A stretch of DNA of 64,000 nt from Sutterella massiliensis (GTDB lineage Bacteria > Pseudomonadota > Gammaproteobacteria > Burkholderiales > Burkholderiaceae_F): positions 186,001 through 250,000 of the forward strand of contig NZ_JACJJC010000001.1 in the NCBI RefSeq assembly GCF_016899755.1, in the 5' to 3' direction. The number at the start of each line of letters is the position of its first letter. The stretch's first letter is position 1. This document shows positions 18,847 through 27,440 of this stretch, one piece after another. Under the pieces are notes generated by a model. It made no database searches. It saw only the letters and a list, made by a program, of their open reading frames with translations, and had not been told where the DNA came from. Made by a program: the position numbers and the translations under genes.

Positions 18847-20769
18847 ATGGCGCTTGAATTCAAAGCAAAAAGCGAAGATGTCGCGCCGTTTCAGCGGCGG
18901 CTTTTCTTTATCTTTGCTGTAATCATCGGCCTCTTCCTCGTATTGGCTGCTCGCTTGGCGTGGCTGCAGATCATTAATCGCAGCGACTACGTCGAACGCG
19001 CGGAGAAAAACCGCACCGTCAGCATTACTACGCAGGGCGCGCGCGGTCTCATCGTCGATCGAAATGGCACTCTAATTGCGGGCAATGTACAGAATTACAC
19101 GCTCGAAATCACGCCGGACAAGACCGACGACCTCAATCAGACCATCGAACAGCTCTCGGAAGTTGTCCGAATAACAGAAGCGGACAAGCGACGCTTTCGC
19201 CGCCTCAGAGAAGACCTGAACAGGTACGATTCCATTCCCATTCGCTACGACCTCACGCCTGAGGAAATCGCCGTCTTCATCGGACAGCGCTGGCGCTTTC
19301 CCGGCGTCGAGATCAACCAGCGAGAAAATCGCGTTTATCCGCAAAAGAACACCGGCAGCCACATCGTTGGTTACATCGGTTCTATTTCTCAGTGGGACAA
19401 GAAGCGTCTCGACGAAGAAGGCTCACTTTCGCTTTACGAAGGAGAGCGCAACATCGGTAAGGTTGGCATCGAACGCAGCTATGAACATCTCCTGCATGGC
19501 GAGCCCGGTCACGAAAGCTTTGAGGTGACAGCGGGCGGCCATGCTGTGCGAACGCTCTCGCTCTCCCCCGCAAAACCTGGCAAAAATCTCAAACTGACGG
19601 TCGACCTCAATTTGCAACGCGTTACCGAAGATGCGCTCAAAGACAAGGTTGGTGCGCTCATTGCCATCGAACCGAAGACTGGCGGCATCCTTGCCTTTGC
19701 CTCGATGCCCACCTACGACCCGAACCTCTTCCCAGGCGGGATCGATCCGGAATCGTGGAACTATCTAAACACGGCTGAAACGAAACCGCTTCTGAATCGC
19801 GCCATGCGCGGGCTCTATCCGATCGGCTCGACCTATAAACCCTTCGTGGCGCTTGCAGGCCTCGAGACAGGGGTCACGACCCCCGACTATGTGCTCAATG
19901 ACACCGGAGTCTTTCAGCTCGGTAACCATCGCTTCCGCGATGTCACTGGCTCCCCCAAGGGACGCGTCAACCTACGTCGCTCGATCGCAATTTCGTCTGA
20001 CATCTACTACTACTGGCTTGCGACCGAGCTCGGCGTCGACCGCATCCATGAGTTCATGAAACCCTGGGGATTCGGTCAGAAAACGGGCATCGATCTTGTC
20101 GGCGAACAATCAGGGATTCTGCCGAACCGCGAATGGAAGGAAAAACGCTTTAACACGCCTTGGTACATGGGCGACACGCCGCCAATCGGCATCGGTCAAG
20201 GCTACAACGCGTTCACGCTTTTGCAGCTCGCCCATGCGACGGCCACACTTGCCAATCGAGGGCGCGTCATGACGCCGCATCTGGTCGACTCAATTACCGA
20301 TCCTGTTACAGGAAAAACGGAACGCGTCGGCGCACGTCCTGCAGGCGTGATCAAGCTCAAGAAATCCAATGTCGACACAGTCATTGCAGGGATGGTAGAC
20401 GTGACGAGCACAGGTACGGCGCGTGCCATCTTCAAGGATGCGCCCTACAAAGTTGCGGGTAAAACCGGCACGGCGCAGGTTGTCTCAATTGCACAGGACA
20501 GCCGCTATGACGAGAAAAAGCTTTCGCGACAGCACCATGACCATGCGCTCTTCATCGCCTTTGCTCCGGCGGAAAATCCCAAGATCGCGCTTGCGGTTCT
20601 CGTTGAGAACGGCGGTTTCGGCGCAAAAGCCGCCGCACCAATTGCGAGAACCGTTATGGACTATTGGCTCACAGGCAAAAATACGCTCGGCCTACCTCCA
20701 CCAGCATCCGTACAGCCGATCAAAACCCAACCGAATGCTCTCACCACTAGGCGACCGTCACACCGATGA
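18847..20769 (+). CDS. mrdA: penicillin-binding protein 2 (elongasome transpeptidase)
   Basis: A 640-residue class B PBP. A cytoplasmic N-terminus and single membrane anchor (FFIFAVIIGLFLVLAARLAWLQ) precede the dimerisation/pedestal domain (TQGARGLIVDRNG) and the transpeptidase domain with intact SxxK (GSTYKPFVAL), SxN-type (ISSDIYYY) and KTG (VAGKTGTAQV) motifs. It crosslinks peptidoglycan during lateral growth with RodA. Its stop overlaps the rodA start by 4 bases, so the polymerase and crosslinker are coupled. Confidence 0.96.
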   Translation: MALEFKAKSEDVAPFQRRLFFIFAVIIGLFLVLAARLAWLQIINRSDYVERAEKNRTVSITTQGARGLIVDRNGTLIAGNVQNYTLEITPDKTDDLNQTIEQLSEVVRITEADKRRFRRLREDLNRYDSIPIRYDLTPEEIAVFIGQRWRFPGVEINQRENRVYPQKNTGSHIVGYIGSISQWDKKRLDEEGSLSLYEGERNIGKVGIERSYEHLLHGEPGHESFEVTAGGHAVRTLSLSPAKPGKNLKLTVDLNLQRVTEDALKDKVGALIAIEPKTGGILAFASMPTYDPNLFPGGIDPESWNYLNTAETKPLLNRAMRGLYPIGSTYKPFVALAGLETGVTTPDYVLNDTGVFQLGNHRFRDVTGSPKGRVNLRRSIAISSDIYYYWLATELGVDRIHEFMKPWGFGQKTGIDLVGEQSGILPNREWKEKRFNTPWYMGDTPPIGIGQGYNAFTLLQLAHATATLANRGRVMTPHLVDSITDPVTGKTERVGARPAGVIKLKKSNVDTVIAGMVDVTSTGTARAIFKDAPYKVAGKTGTAQVVSIAQDSRYDEKKLSRQHHDHALFIAFAPAENPKIALAVLVENGGFGAKAAAPIARTVMDYWLTGKNTLGLPPPASVQPIKTQPNALTTRRPSHR

Positions 20770-21878
20770 AAAACGAACTTGGCAGATTTCTGCATGTCTC
20801 CGGACGCTTTGTGCTTTCGAGGCTGATGCGCATCGACCTGATGTTGCTTGCGATTGTCATGACGATCACAACGATCGGCTTCATCACGCTTTTTTCCGCG
20901 GGCTACAGTTTCCCGTGGCGCATTGAAGGACAGGTTCGCAACATCGTCGTGGCGGGCATTGTGATGCTTTTTGTTGCGCATATCCCTGTCAAATGGTTCG
21001 AAAAAGCAGCTTTGCCCGTATTTCTTCTCGGCTGCGCGCTGCTTGTGGCGACGCTGTTGATAGGCGTCACCGTCAAGGGAGCCACACGCTGGCTCAATCT
21101 CGGCATACGGATTCAGCCCTCTGAAATCATGAAGCTTGCCGTACCGATGATGCTCGCTTGGTACTACTACAGACGCGGTGAAGCGACCACCTGGTGGGAC
21201 CACATCGTTGCGTTTGGGTTGCTCATCGTGCCCGTGGCCCTCATCATGAAGCAGCCCGACCTTGGCACCTCAATTCTCGTGGCTATTGCAGGTTGTTCGG
21301 TCATTTTCTTTTCTGGCATCAGCATCAAAGCCGTTTCAGCCGTCTGCATCCTCGGTCTGTTATCGTTGCCCGTTGCGTGGAATTTTCTACACGACTACCA
21401 GCGCGAGCGAATTTTGACGCTAATCGATCCAACCACCGATCCGCTCGGCAAAGGTTTCCACACGTTGCAGGCACAGATTGCCATCGGTTCAGGAGGCATC
21501 TCCGGTAAAGGCTGGATGGAGGGCACCCAAGCGCATCTAGATTTCATTCCGGAGCGAACGAGCGACTTTTTATTTGCAGTGTTCGGTGAAGAGTTCGGCT
21601 TCGTGGGCTGCGTACTACTTCTGGCACTCTTCTCGGTCCTCATCGCCCGCAGCTTTGTTATTGCCGGCACGGCAAGCACCCGCTTCTCAAGATTGCTCGC
21701 CGCCTCCATCGGGGTTATTTTCTTCACCTATACGTTTGTCAACATCGGGATGGTGAGCGGCATCCTGCCGGTCGTGGGCGTGCCATTGCCCTTCATGAGC
21801 TACGGCGGCACCGCACTTTTGATGCTCGGTATCTGCACTGGCATTCTTCTCTCGATTTCGGCTGAAACGCGAGATTAA
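20766..21878 (+). CDS. rodA: SEDS-family peptidoglycan glycosyltransferase RodA
   Basis: A 370-residue polytopic SEDS protein with about 10 transmembrane helices. Family landmarks include GATRWLNLGIRIQPSEIMKL, KQPDLGTSILV, the long periplasmic loop around GSGGISGKGWMEGTQAHLDFIPERTSDFLFAV, and PLPFMSYGGTALLM near the C-terminus. It polymerises glycan strands with PBP2, whose gene it overlaps as ATGA. Confidence 0.96.
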   Translation: MKNELGRFLHVSGRFVLSRLMRIDLMLLAIVMTITTIGFITLFSAGYSFPWRIEGQVRNIVVAGIVMLFVAHIPVKWFEKAALPVFLLGCALLVATLLIGVTVKGATRWLNLGIRIQPSEIMKLAVPMMLAWYYYRRGEATTWWDHIVAFGLLIVPVALIMKQPDLGTSILVAIAGCSVIFFSGISIKAVSAVCILGLLSLPVAWNFLHDYQRERILTLIDPTTDPLGKGFHTLQAQIAIGSGGISGKGWMEGTQAHLDFIPERTSDFLFAVFGEEFGFVGCVLLLALFSVLIARSFVIAGTASTRFSRLLAASIGVIFFTYTFVNIGMVSGILPVVGVPLPFMSYGGTALLMLGICTGILLSISAETRD

Positions 21879-21890
21879 CAGGAGTTTTCA

Positions 21891-22751
21891 ATGGTCAACT
21901 TCCGACTCTTGTCCGCCTTAGCGGCCGGCGCGGCTGCGCTGCTTTTGGCAGGCTGCAGCTCGAACAATTACTATCAAAACGACGGCCCCCCATCAGTCTT
22001 TACCGGGACGTCCGACGAGAGCGCCGTACCGCATGTCGAACCCTTCAAGACCGCAGCCAATCGCCCATACACTGTTTTTGGTAAGCGCTACGTCCCCGTA
22101 ACGGCAGACATTGCGATGAAGCAGCAGGGCGAGGCCTCCTGGTACGGCAAGCAATTCCACGGTAACAAGACCTCGATCGGCGAAACGTACGACATGTACA
22201 AGCCGAGCGCAGCGCACCCAACGATGCCGTTGCCATCGTACGCACGCGTGACAAATCTTGAAAATGGCCGCTCCGTTATCGTCCGCGTTAACGATCGCGG
22301 ACCCTTCCTCAATAACCGCATTATCGACCTCAGCTACGCTGCCGCGAAAACGCTCGGTTATGTCAACAAGGGTACAGCCCGCGTCGAAGTCGTTCGCCTC
22401 ACGAATGCGGAAATTGCAGCAGGCACTTGGTTGAACCAGGGACAAGCTGCGGCTACCCCCGTCGAAACCTCTCCGAGCGGCTCGTTTGCTGGCCCGACAG
22501 TTACAGCACCCGTAGCGGGCTGGGGCGTGCAGATCGGTTCCTTCTCCTTGCGCGAAAACGCCTTTAAGTACGCAGCCCACGCAGAAGCGGTGCTCTCATC
22601 GTCTGGCAACGCCATGACAAGTCGCATTGTGCAGGATGGTCCCCTTTACCGTGTCATCGTCGGTCAGGGTATGCAGCACGGCAACGCCTCTATTGCAGCC
22701 AAGGACATCGGTGCACGCTTGGGGTGCGGTGCCTTTGCCATCGAAAAGTAA
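21891..22751 (+). CDS. rlpA: septal ring lytic transglycosylase RlpA lipoprotein
   Basis: A 286-residue lipoprotein: signal peptide with lipobox LLLAGC (cysteine near residue 23), the double-psi beta-barrel with EASWYGKQFHGNKTSIGETYDM and RVNDRGPFLNNRIIDLSYAAA, and a C-terminal SPOR domain (GWGVQIGSFSLRENAFKYA) that binds denuded septal glycans. RlpA cleaves naked glycan strands and helps separate daughter cells. Thirteen bases after rodA, it closes the elongasome operon. AGGAG precedes the ATG. Confidence 0.93.
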   Translation: MVNFRLLSALAAGAAALLLAGCSSNNYYQNDGPPSVFTGTSDESAVPHVEPFKTAANRPYTVFGKRYVPVTADIAMKQQGEASWYGKQFHGNKTSIGETYDMYKPSAAHPTMPLPSYARVTNLENGRSVIVRVNDRGPFLNNRIIDLSYAAAKTLGYVNKGTARVEVVRLTNAEIAAGTWLNQGQAAATPVETSPSGSFAGPTVTAPVAGWGVQIGSFSLRENAFKYAAHAEAVLSSSGNAMTSRIVQDGPLYRVIVGQGMQHGNASIAAKDIGARLGCGAFAIEK

Positions 22752-22785
22752 TCGGTATCCGTCGCAGGAACTTTGACCTAACATC

Positions 22786-24195
22786 ATGAAAAAAGAAGAC
22801 TTCATCAGAACCGCTTGGTCGGGCGAGACACTCGAAGCGCTTTCCGCTTTCGTGCGTATTCCTTCCAAGAGCACCGCATTTGATCCGCACTGGGAAAAAA
22901 ATGGCTTCCTCACTCAAGCACTCGAAGAAGCCGCTCTTTGGGGAAGGAAGCTGTTTCCAAGCGCAACGTTTGAGATTTGCCGAAAGCCCGGCATACCACC
23001 CGCGCTCTTTGTTGAAATTCCCGCCACGCTTGGTCACGACGGAGATCCCGCTTTCTTTTACGGCCACTTCGATAAGCAACCGGAAACCGAGGGCTGGAGC
23101 GACGGCCTCGGGCCTTGGACGCCTGTAGTCAAGGACGGGCGTCTTTATGGGAGAGGAGCTGCAGACGACGGCTACAGCTTCTACATGGCACTTACCGCCG
23201 TCAAATCACTCGAATGCGCAGGCATCGCGCACGCACGCATTGTCGGACTTTTTGAAACAAACGAAGAATCCGGCTCCTACGGCTTGAAGGACTTCCTACT
23301 CGAATTGCAGCCGCGCTTCGGCCGTCCCGCTTTTCTCGGTATTCTCGACTTGTCACTTTGCGACTACAACCGCGTCTGGCTCACGCAGTCCCTTCGCGGA
23401 GTCGTCAGCTTCCGCCTCACGGTCGAGGTACTCGAGTCGCCCGTACATTCGGGCAGCGCTAGTGGCATCGTACCGAGTTCGTTTGCCGTCATGCGCGCGC
23501 TCCTCGACCGGCTTGAAGATCCGCTCACAGGCCGCGTCAAGCTTTCGGCATTCCACACGCAGATGCCTGAGCGGCACCATAAGACCCTGGAGCAATCAGC
23601 CAAATTACGAGGTGAAGCCGTCTGGAAAAGTTTTCCTTGGAAGGACGCCACCGAACCGCGAAGTCGGGATCCGCGCGAAGCGATCGTTCTCAATACTTGG
23701 GAACCGACGCTATCTGTTTTAGGTGCAGACGGCCTGCCTTCCTCAGCGCAAGCGAGCGCGCTCATTCGACCGTCGACCTCTCTGTTGCTCTCATTCCGCA
23801 TTCCCCCTTACGTAGACGCAAAAACCGCGCTTGCACAAGCAGAAGAAGTGCTTATGCACGACATTCCGTGCAGTGCAACAGTGACCATTGACGACAAACG
23901 TGCCGAGAGCGGCTTTGACGTGCCTGCACTCGCCCCTTGGCTTGAAGCTGCACTCGACGAAGCGAGCATCAAATATTTCGGCAATCCCTGTGAACGCATT
24001 TTCGAAGGCGCCACCATCGGAACGATGAAGGATTTCGGCGAAATCTTCCCCGGCTCCCCCTTCTTCAACACGGGCGTGCTCGGCACGAAGGAGCATGCGC
24101 ACGCACCTGACGAGTCGATCGACCTCGCCTATGCCGAACAGCTCACAAAAGTCATTGCCGACGTAATCGAAAAAATCCCGAGAAGTAAAAAATGA
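22786..24195 (+). CDS. M20 family metallopeptidase
   Basis: A 469-residue di-zinc M20 peptidase, closest in pattern to the CNDP-like/dipeptidase branch. Metal and catalytic elements: FFYGHFDKQPE (first zinc histidine and catalytic aspartate region), GRGAADDGYSF (bridging aspartate) and LFETNEESGS (general base glutamate). The insertion domain between about 215 and 350 is the usual dimerisation lid. No signal peptide, so cytoplasmic. It likely hydrolyses small peptides or acylated amino acids; the substrate is not readable. It overlaps the next small gene as ATGA. Confidence 0.88.
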   Translation: MKKEDFIRTAWSGETLEALSAFVRIPSKSTAFDPHWEKNGFLTQALEEAALWGRKLFPSATFEICRKPGIPPALFVEIPATLGHDGDPAFFYGHFDKQPETEGWSDGLGPWTPVVKDGRLYGRGAADDGYSFYMALTAVKSLECAGIAHARIVGLFETNEESGSYGLKDFLLELQPRFGRPAFLGILDLSLCDYNRVWLTQSLRGVVSFRLTVEVLESPVHSGSASGIVPSSFAVMRALLDRLEDPLTGRVKLSAFHTQMPERHHKTLEQSAKLRGEAVWKSFPWKDATEPRSRDPREAIVLNTWEPTLSVLGADGLPSSAQASALIRPSTSLLLSFRIPPYVDAKTALAQAEEVLMHDIPCSATVTIDDKRAESGFDVPALAPWLEAALDEASIKYFGNPCERIFEGATIGTMKDFGEIFPGSPFFNTGVLGTKEHAHAPDESIDLAYAEQLTKVIADVIEKIPRSKK

Positions 24196-24407
24196 GACGA
24201 GACTGTGTAACCCAAGTCATCGTGGAATGGCCGAACGGAGAATTCGAAAATTTCGCGACCCCCTTCGAAGCGGAACGCTTTATCAACATTGAACTCGACG
24301 AACTCGGCGAGCCGTCTGCAGCATGGCTCGAGGACATGCACGGCAACAAAAAGTGGAACTATTCGATCGTTGAGGATGAAGAGGGCCGGCTGCGCCTACT
24401 TGACTGA
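24192..24407 (+). CDS. small uncharacterised protein coupled to the M20 peptidase
   Basis: A 71-residue acidic soluble protein, not recognised. It begins MRRDCVTQVIVEWPNGEFEN and is rich in Glu and Asp, with WPNGEFENF, GEPSAAWLEDMHGN and a C-terminal EDEEGRLRLLD. Its ATG overlaps the peptidase TGA (ATGA at 24192-24195), strong evidence that it is translated. No signal or membrane segment, no HTH. It may be a partner of the peptidase or of the HIT hydrolase downstream; function unknown. Confidence 0.6.
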   Translation: MRRDCVTQVIVEWPNGEFENFATPFEAERFINIELDELGEPSAAWLEDMHGNKKWNYSIVEDEEGRLRLLD

Positions 24408-24455
24408 CTTTCCCGAGCAGTCTGAAGACCAAACAAACAGCACAAGGATTGGACG

Positions 24456-24893
24456 ATGACCCACTGTGAGCTCTGTGAAACGCTACTTGAAAAAGCCATC
24501 TGGAAAAATCGTTTTTTTTACGCGATCGACGCATCGACGGACGAATTCCCTTGCTTCATCCGGATCGTGAGTGTGAAGCATGTCGCCGAAATGTCCGAAC
24601 TCAGTGAGTCCGAGCGCCTCTATTTGTGGCGGCTTCTCGAAACGCTCGAAGAAGCGATGCGTAAATTTCTCTCGCCTGACAAGATCAACTACGCACAATT
24701 CGGCAACTTCGTCCCGCATCTGCATTGGCATATGATTGCTCGCTGGCGCGACGACGCGTACTTCCCGGAATGCCCTTGGGGATCCAAACAGCGGACATTC
24801 GACCCTCGTACCACGCAAGAGAGGCGTGCACATACGAAAGAACTCCTCAAAGCACTGCCCGCGCTGCTCGATGCAGTTGAACTTCCTGCTTGA
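24456..24893 (+). CDS. HIT family nucleotide hydrolase/transferase
   Basis: A 145-residue histidine-triad protein. The catalytic triad is visible in FVPHLHWHMIARW (HxHxH followed by a hydrophobic residue) near residue 90. A CxxC pair (CELCETLL) near the N-terminus could bind zinc, as in several HIT branches. Such proteins hydrolyse dinucleoside polyphosphates or nucleoside phosphoramidates; the substrate here is not determined. It follows the M20/orphan pair by 48 bases in the same direction. Confidence 0.88.
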   Translation: MTHCELCETLLEKAIWKNRFFYAIDASTDEFPCFIRIVSVKHVAEMSELSESERLYLWRLLETLEEAMRKFLSPDKINYAQFGNFVPHLHWHMIARWRDDAYFPECPWGSKQRTFDPRTTQERRAHTKELLKALPALLDAVELPA

Positions 24894-24950
24894 AAAGCTA
24901 CCTGCCTAAATGCGTTGGCAACCTTGGCGCACAAACATGTGTAAAAGGTC

Positions 24951-25679
24951 TTACTGGCGACAAACAAAGAAGGACGCATTCCCCGTGCTACCGAAGGTAG
25001 CGCGAATGCGTCCGTTCTCTTCAGGCGTCAGTTGCGCGAAAACTATCTGAACATTGTTGTGACCGCTCGACTGAGCACTCACGACAATGTTTTCAATCTG
25101 TTCCTCGTGAGCCAACGTCTTAGCCCAGCGACTCGCTTCCGATTTGTCAGCAAAAGTTGCGAGTTCCACACGCCAGCGTCCGTCCTTCGTCTGACGGACG
25201 TAATTTTTCATATCTTTCTCTGCAAGACGCCGCGAAAGTTGACGGGCTGACTTTTCCCTCTTGAATGGCCCGGCATAGACGAGAAGATTGAAATATTCGG
25301 CAGGCTGAATGAGTGCGCGGTTGATAAATCCCGTCTTTTCGAGTCGAACTCTCAAATCGGGAAGCCGTGCTTCCGCAATGGGCGACAGCACAATGCAGTC
25401 GGCGTCTTCGACTGAAACGGGTGGCACCACCGGCACAGACGCGTCGAACCCAATCGGTTCGACGCCAGACTTGTCCGCCTCGACTACAGTTGGCGCCGTC
25501 ATCTCGGCAGCACCAGCTTCGGTCGGCTGAACAATCAGCGGCTTGCGATAGGCGAAGTTGCTCACGGATGCCTGCGCAAGTTCGGGAACCGAGCGAGCGA
25601 CAGTTTGATCGCGTTCCATCCATAAAAAAGCGGCAGCCACGCAAGCGACAATAACCAAAACCGGCGTCAAAATTTTCAT
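24951..25679 (-). CDS. SPOR domain membrane protein
   Basis: A 242-residue protein with an N-terminal membrane anchor or signal (MKILTPVLVIVACVAAAFLW), a linker of about 100 residues rich in Val, Pro and Ala, and a C-terminal SPOR-like region (NLLVYAGPFKREKSARQLSRR ... VRQTKDGRWRVELATF). SPOR domains bind denuded septal peptidoglycan. The ATG at 25679 is chosen because AGGAG precedes it, rather than an in-frame start at 25727. It lies one base after the coaX stop, the usual beta birA-coaX-SPOR arrangement. Confidence 0.8.
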   Translation of the reverse strand: MKILTPVLVIVACVAAAFLWMERDQTVARSVPELAQASVSNFAYRKPLIVQPTEAGAAEMTAPTVVEADKSGVEPIGFDASVPVVPPVSVEDADCIVLSPIAEARLPDLRVRLEKTGFINRALIQPAEYFNLLVYAGPFKREKSARQLSRRLAEKDMKNYVRQTKDGRWRVELATFADKSEASRWAKTLAHEEQIENIVVSAQSSGHNNVQIVFAQLTPEENGRIRATFGSTGNASFFVCRQ

Positions 25680-25680
25680 T

Positions 25681-26463
25681 TCACACTCCTGCGCAGGCAG
25701 CTCTTGCGGCGAGGCCGCGCAAGACAAGATTGTGCCTCACAATCAGGTCGGGAATGAATTCTCGAAGGCGATCAACCACAAAAGCAGATGCGCCCCCCGA
25801 GAGCAGCACACGTGTCGACGGAGCGTACTTTCTCAACTCGTGAAGTGCGAGTTGCACAAGACCAGCCTGTGCATCAAGAATGCCCGTCGCCATCGCATCC
25901 GCCGTACTATTCGGGAAACTGGCCCAGCTACCGATATCGCTTGCCAGGGCGGGAATCCCGTTTCGAAGCACTTTGTGCATCAAGGTCGGTCCCGGCGCAA
26001 TCCGCCCGCCAAGGAACTGGTATCGCCCCCCGCCCAGATTGAGTATCGCATCCACTGTTGCCGCCGTTCCCATCTGCACAACGAGAATGGAGGCATCGTG
26101 GGCAATTCCTCGTAGCACATCGACGGCACCCACCGCAGCATACCAGCGATCAGCACCAAGCTGTCCAGTTCGTGCGTAGCGGTTTTCGAGCGAAAAAGTC
26201 GGACAGTGGAAACTCGCCTGCGGACGAACCCACTCCCACTTGATACCGTGGTCGTTAAAGAATTTCGTCATCGAAAAAGCGATTTCTGGCGCCGCTACCG
26301 TGCAGCCGACAACACGCGAGAGCTTAAGCGCAAGCCACTCTTCGTAAAGCTTGTTCTTGTAGCCCTCTGTATCGCGGTGTACCACCGTATGAGGATTATC
26401 CTCTTCACCCGGCAGACACCATTTGAGCGCCGTATTGCCTAAATCAATTAATAGGTTCGTCAT
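25681..26463 (-). CDS. coaX: type III pantothenate kinase
   Basis: A 260-residue CoaX of the ASKHA superfamily, phosphorylating pantothenate in the first step of coenzyme A synthesis. It shows the ATP-binding start LLIDLGNTALKW, the pantothenate/catalytic segment TGQLGADRWYAAVGA, and MGTAATVDAIL. Type III kinases are not feedback-inhibited by CoA, from family knowledge. It sits between birA (3-base gap) and the SPOR gene on the minus strand. Confidence 0.93.
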   Translation of the reverse strand: MTNLLIDLGNTALKWCLPGEEDNPHTVVHRDTEGYKNKLYEEWLALKLSRVVGCTVAAPEIAFSMTKFFNDHGIKWEWVRPQASFHCPTFSLENRYARTGQLGADRWYAAVGAVDVLRGIAHDASILVVQMGTAATVDAILNLGGGRYQFLGGRIAPGPTLMHKVLRNGIPALASDIGSWASFPNSTADAMATGILDAQAGLVQLALHELRKYAPSTRVLLSGGASAFVVDRLREFIPDLIVRHNLVLRGLAARAACAGV

Positions 26464-26466
26464 GTT

Positions 26467-27285
26467 TTAACGGATATTTTTCAACGAACAAAGTTCACCC
26501 GAGAGACAGAAATACTGTCCCGTCCCCAGCGCACCGTCATTCGGAACCTCAAGCATAAGACGACCTTGCGTGTCTATGCCTCTGTCGATGCCGATCTGAA
26601 CACCCTCCCCATCACTCGTCCAGTTCACCGTTCGCCCGAAAAACGCGTCGGCACGAGCCCAATCCTCTTGGACCACTGCTGGGTTGGTAGTCCCGATTTG
26701 TGCAACTTCTTCGACGAGCGAAATCACGACCGCCGAAAGAAAGGCCGTCCGAGCTTCAACGCTTGTCAGAAGCTGCTCGCCCCCCAATGCACGAAAATCT
26801 CGAATCGGCCACCCGTTCGTTGTGACTGCGGAAACATCAACTTGCAAATTGAGACCGATCCCGACAATAAGCGACAGTTCGCGCCGTTCGTCCTGTACGG
26901 TTTCGCAGAGAATACCGCCCGCTTTGCCATCTACCGCCCAAAGATCGTTTGGCCATTTGAGTGAAAGCTCGAGTCCAAAACGCCTTGCTGCCTTTACAAC
27001 AGCGATGCCCGCCACAACTGCACTCAATCCGCATTGACGTTCAATCGGCATGCCGACAGAAAAATAGAGTCCCCTCCCTGCAGGACGCCACTCGCGTCCT
27101 TTTGTCCCTCGAGCAGCGCGTTGAGAAAGAGCTACTTCGAGCAGCGGCTTTTCAAACGCTCGCCTGCGCGCCACTGCCTTCAAATCGTCGTTTGTTGAGC
27201 CCGTTTCATCGAGAAACATGACATCAACCCCGGCTGGCGCGAGCAAACTCTCGGCAAGACTCAAAGATAGGAAACGCTGTATCAC
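26467..27285 (-). CDS. birA: biotin-[acetyl-CoA carboxylase] ligase
   Basis: A 272-residue biotin protein ligase that makes biotinyl-AMP and biotinylates the carboxylase carrier protein. The biotin-binding motif appears as SQRAARGTKGREWRPAGRGLYFS; KWPNDLW and GKAGGILCE follow, and IVGIGLNLQVD. There is no N-terminal winged-helix, so it is the monofunctional ligase without the E. coli biotin-operon repressor role. The canonical GRGRRG is diverged to ARGTKG, but the surrounding fold motifs are intact. First gene of birA-coaX-SPOR. Confidence 0.9.
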   Translation of the reverse strand: MIQRFLSLSLAESLLAPAGVDVMFLDETGSTNDDLKAVARRRAFEKPLLEVALSQRAARGTKGREWRPAGRGLYFSVGMPIERQCGLSAVVAGIAVVKAARRFGLELSLKWPNDLWAVDGKAGGILCETVQDERRELSLIVGIGLNLQVDVSAVTTNGWPIRDFRALGGEQLLTSVEARTAFLSAVVISLVEEVAQIGTTNPAVVQEDWARADAFFGRTVNWTSDGEGVQIGIDRGIDTQGRLMLEVPNDGALGTGQYFCLSGELCSLKNIR

Positions 27286-27304
27286 TTTGATTTATCGATT
27301 ATTT

Positions 27305-27333
27305 TTGCGATGCTGGGAGTAAGCCGCTAGAAT
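27305..27333 (+). promoter_or_regulatory. probable sigma-70 promoter of the dacA-like operon
   Basis: TTGCGA (27305-27310), a 17-base spacer and TAGAAT (27328-27333) form a good sigma-70 pair in the birA-divergent gap. Transcription would begin near 27340, about 100 bases before the dacA-like gene. Confidence 0.55.
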
Positions 27334-27440
27334 AGCCCTCCTGTCTTTTGAGAAGCAGAGTAGGCACACTTTCCATCGCGCGCCGTTATGCTTTTCGAAG
27401 CAGAGCTCGACGGCGCAAAGCGGCGTCCTCCAGCTGAAAG

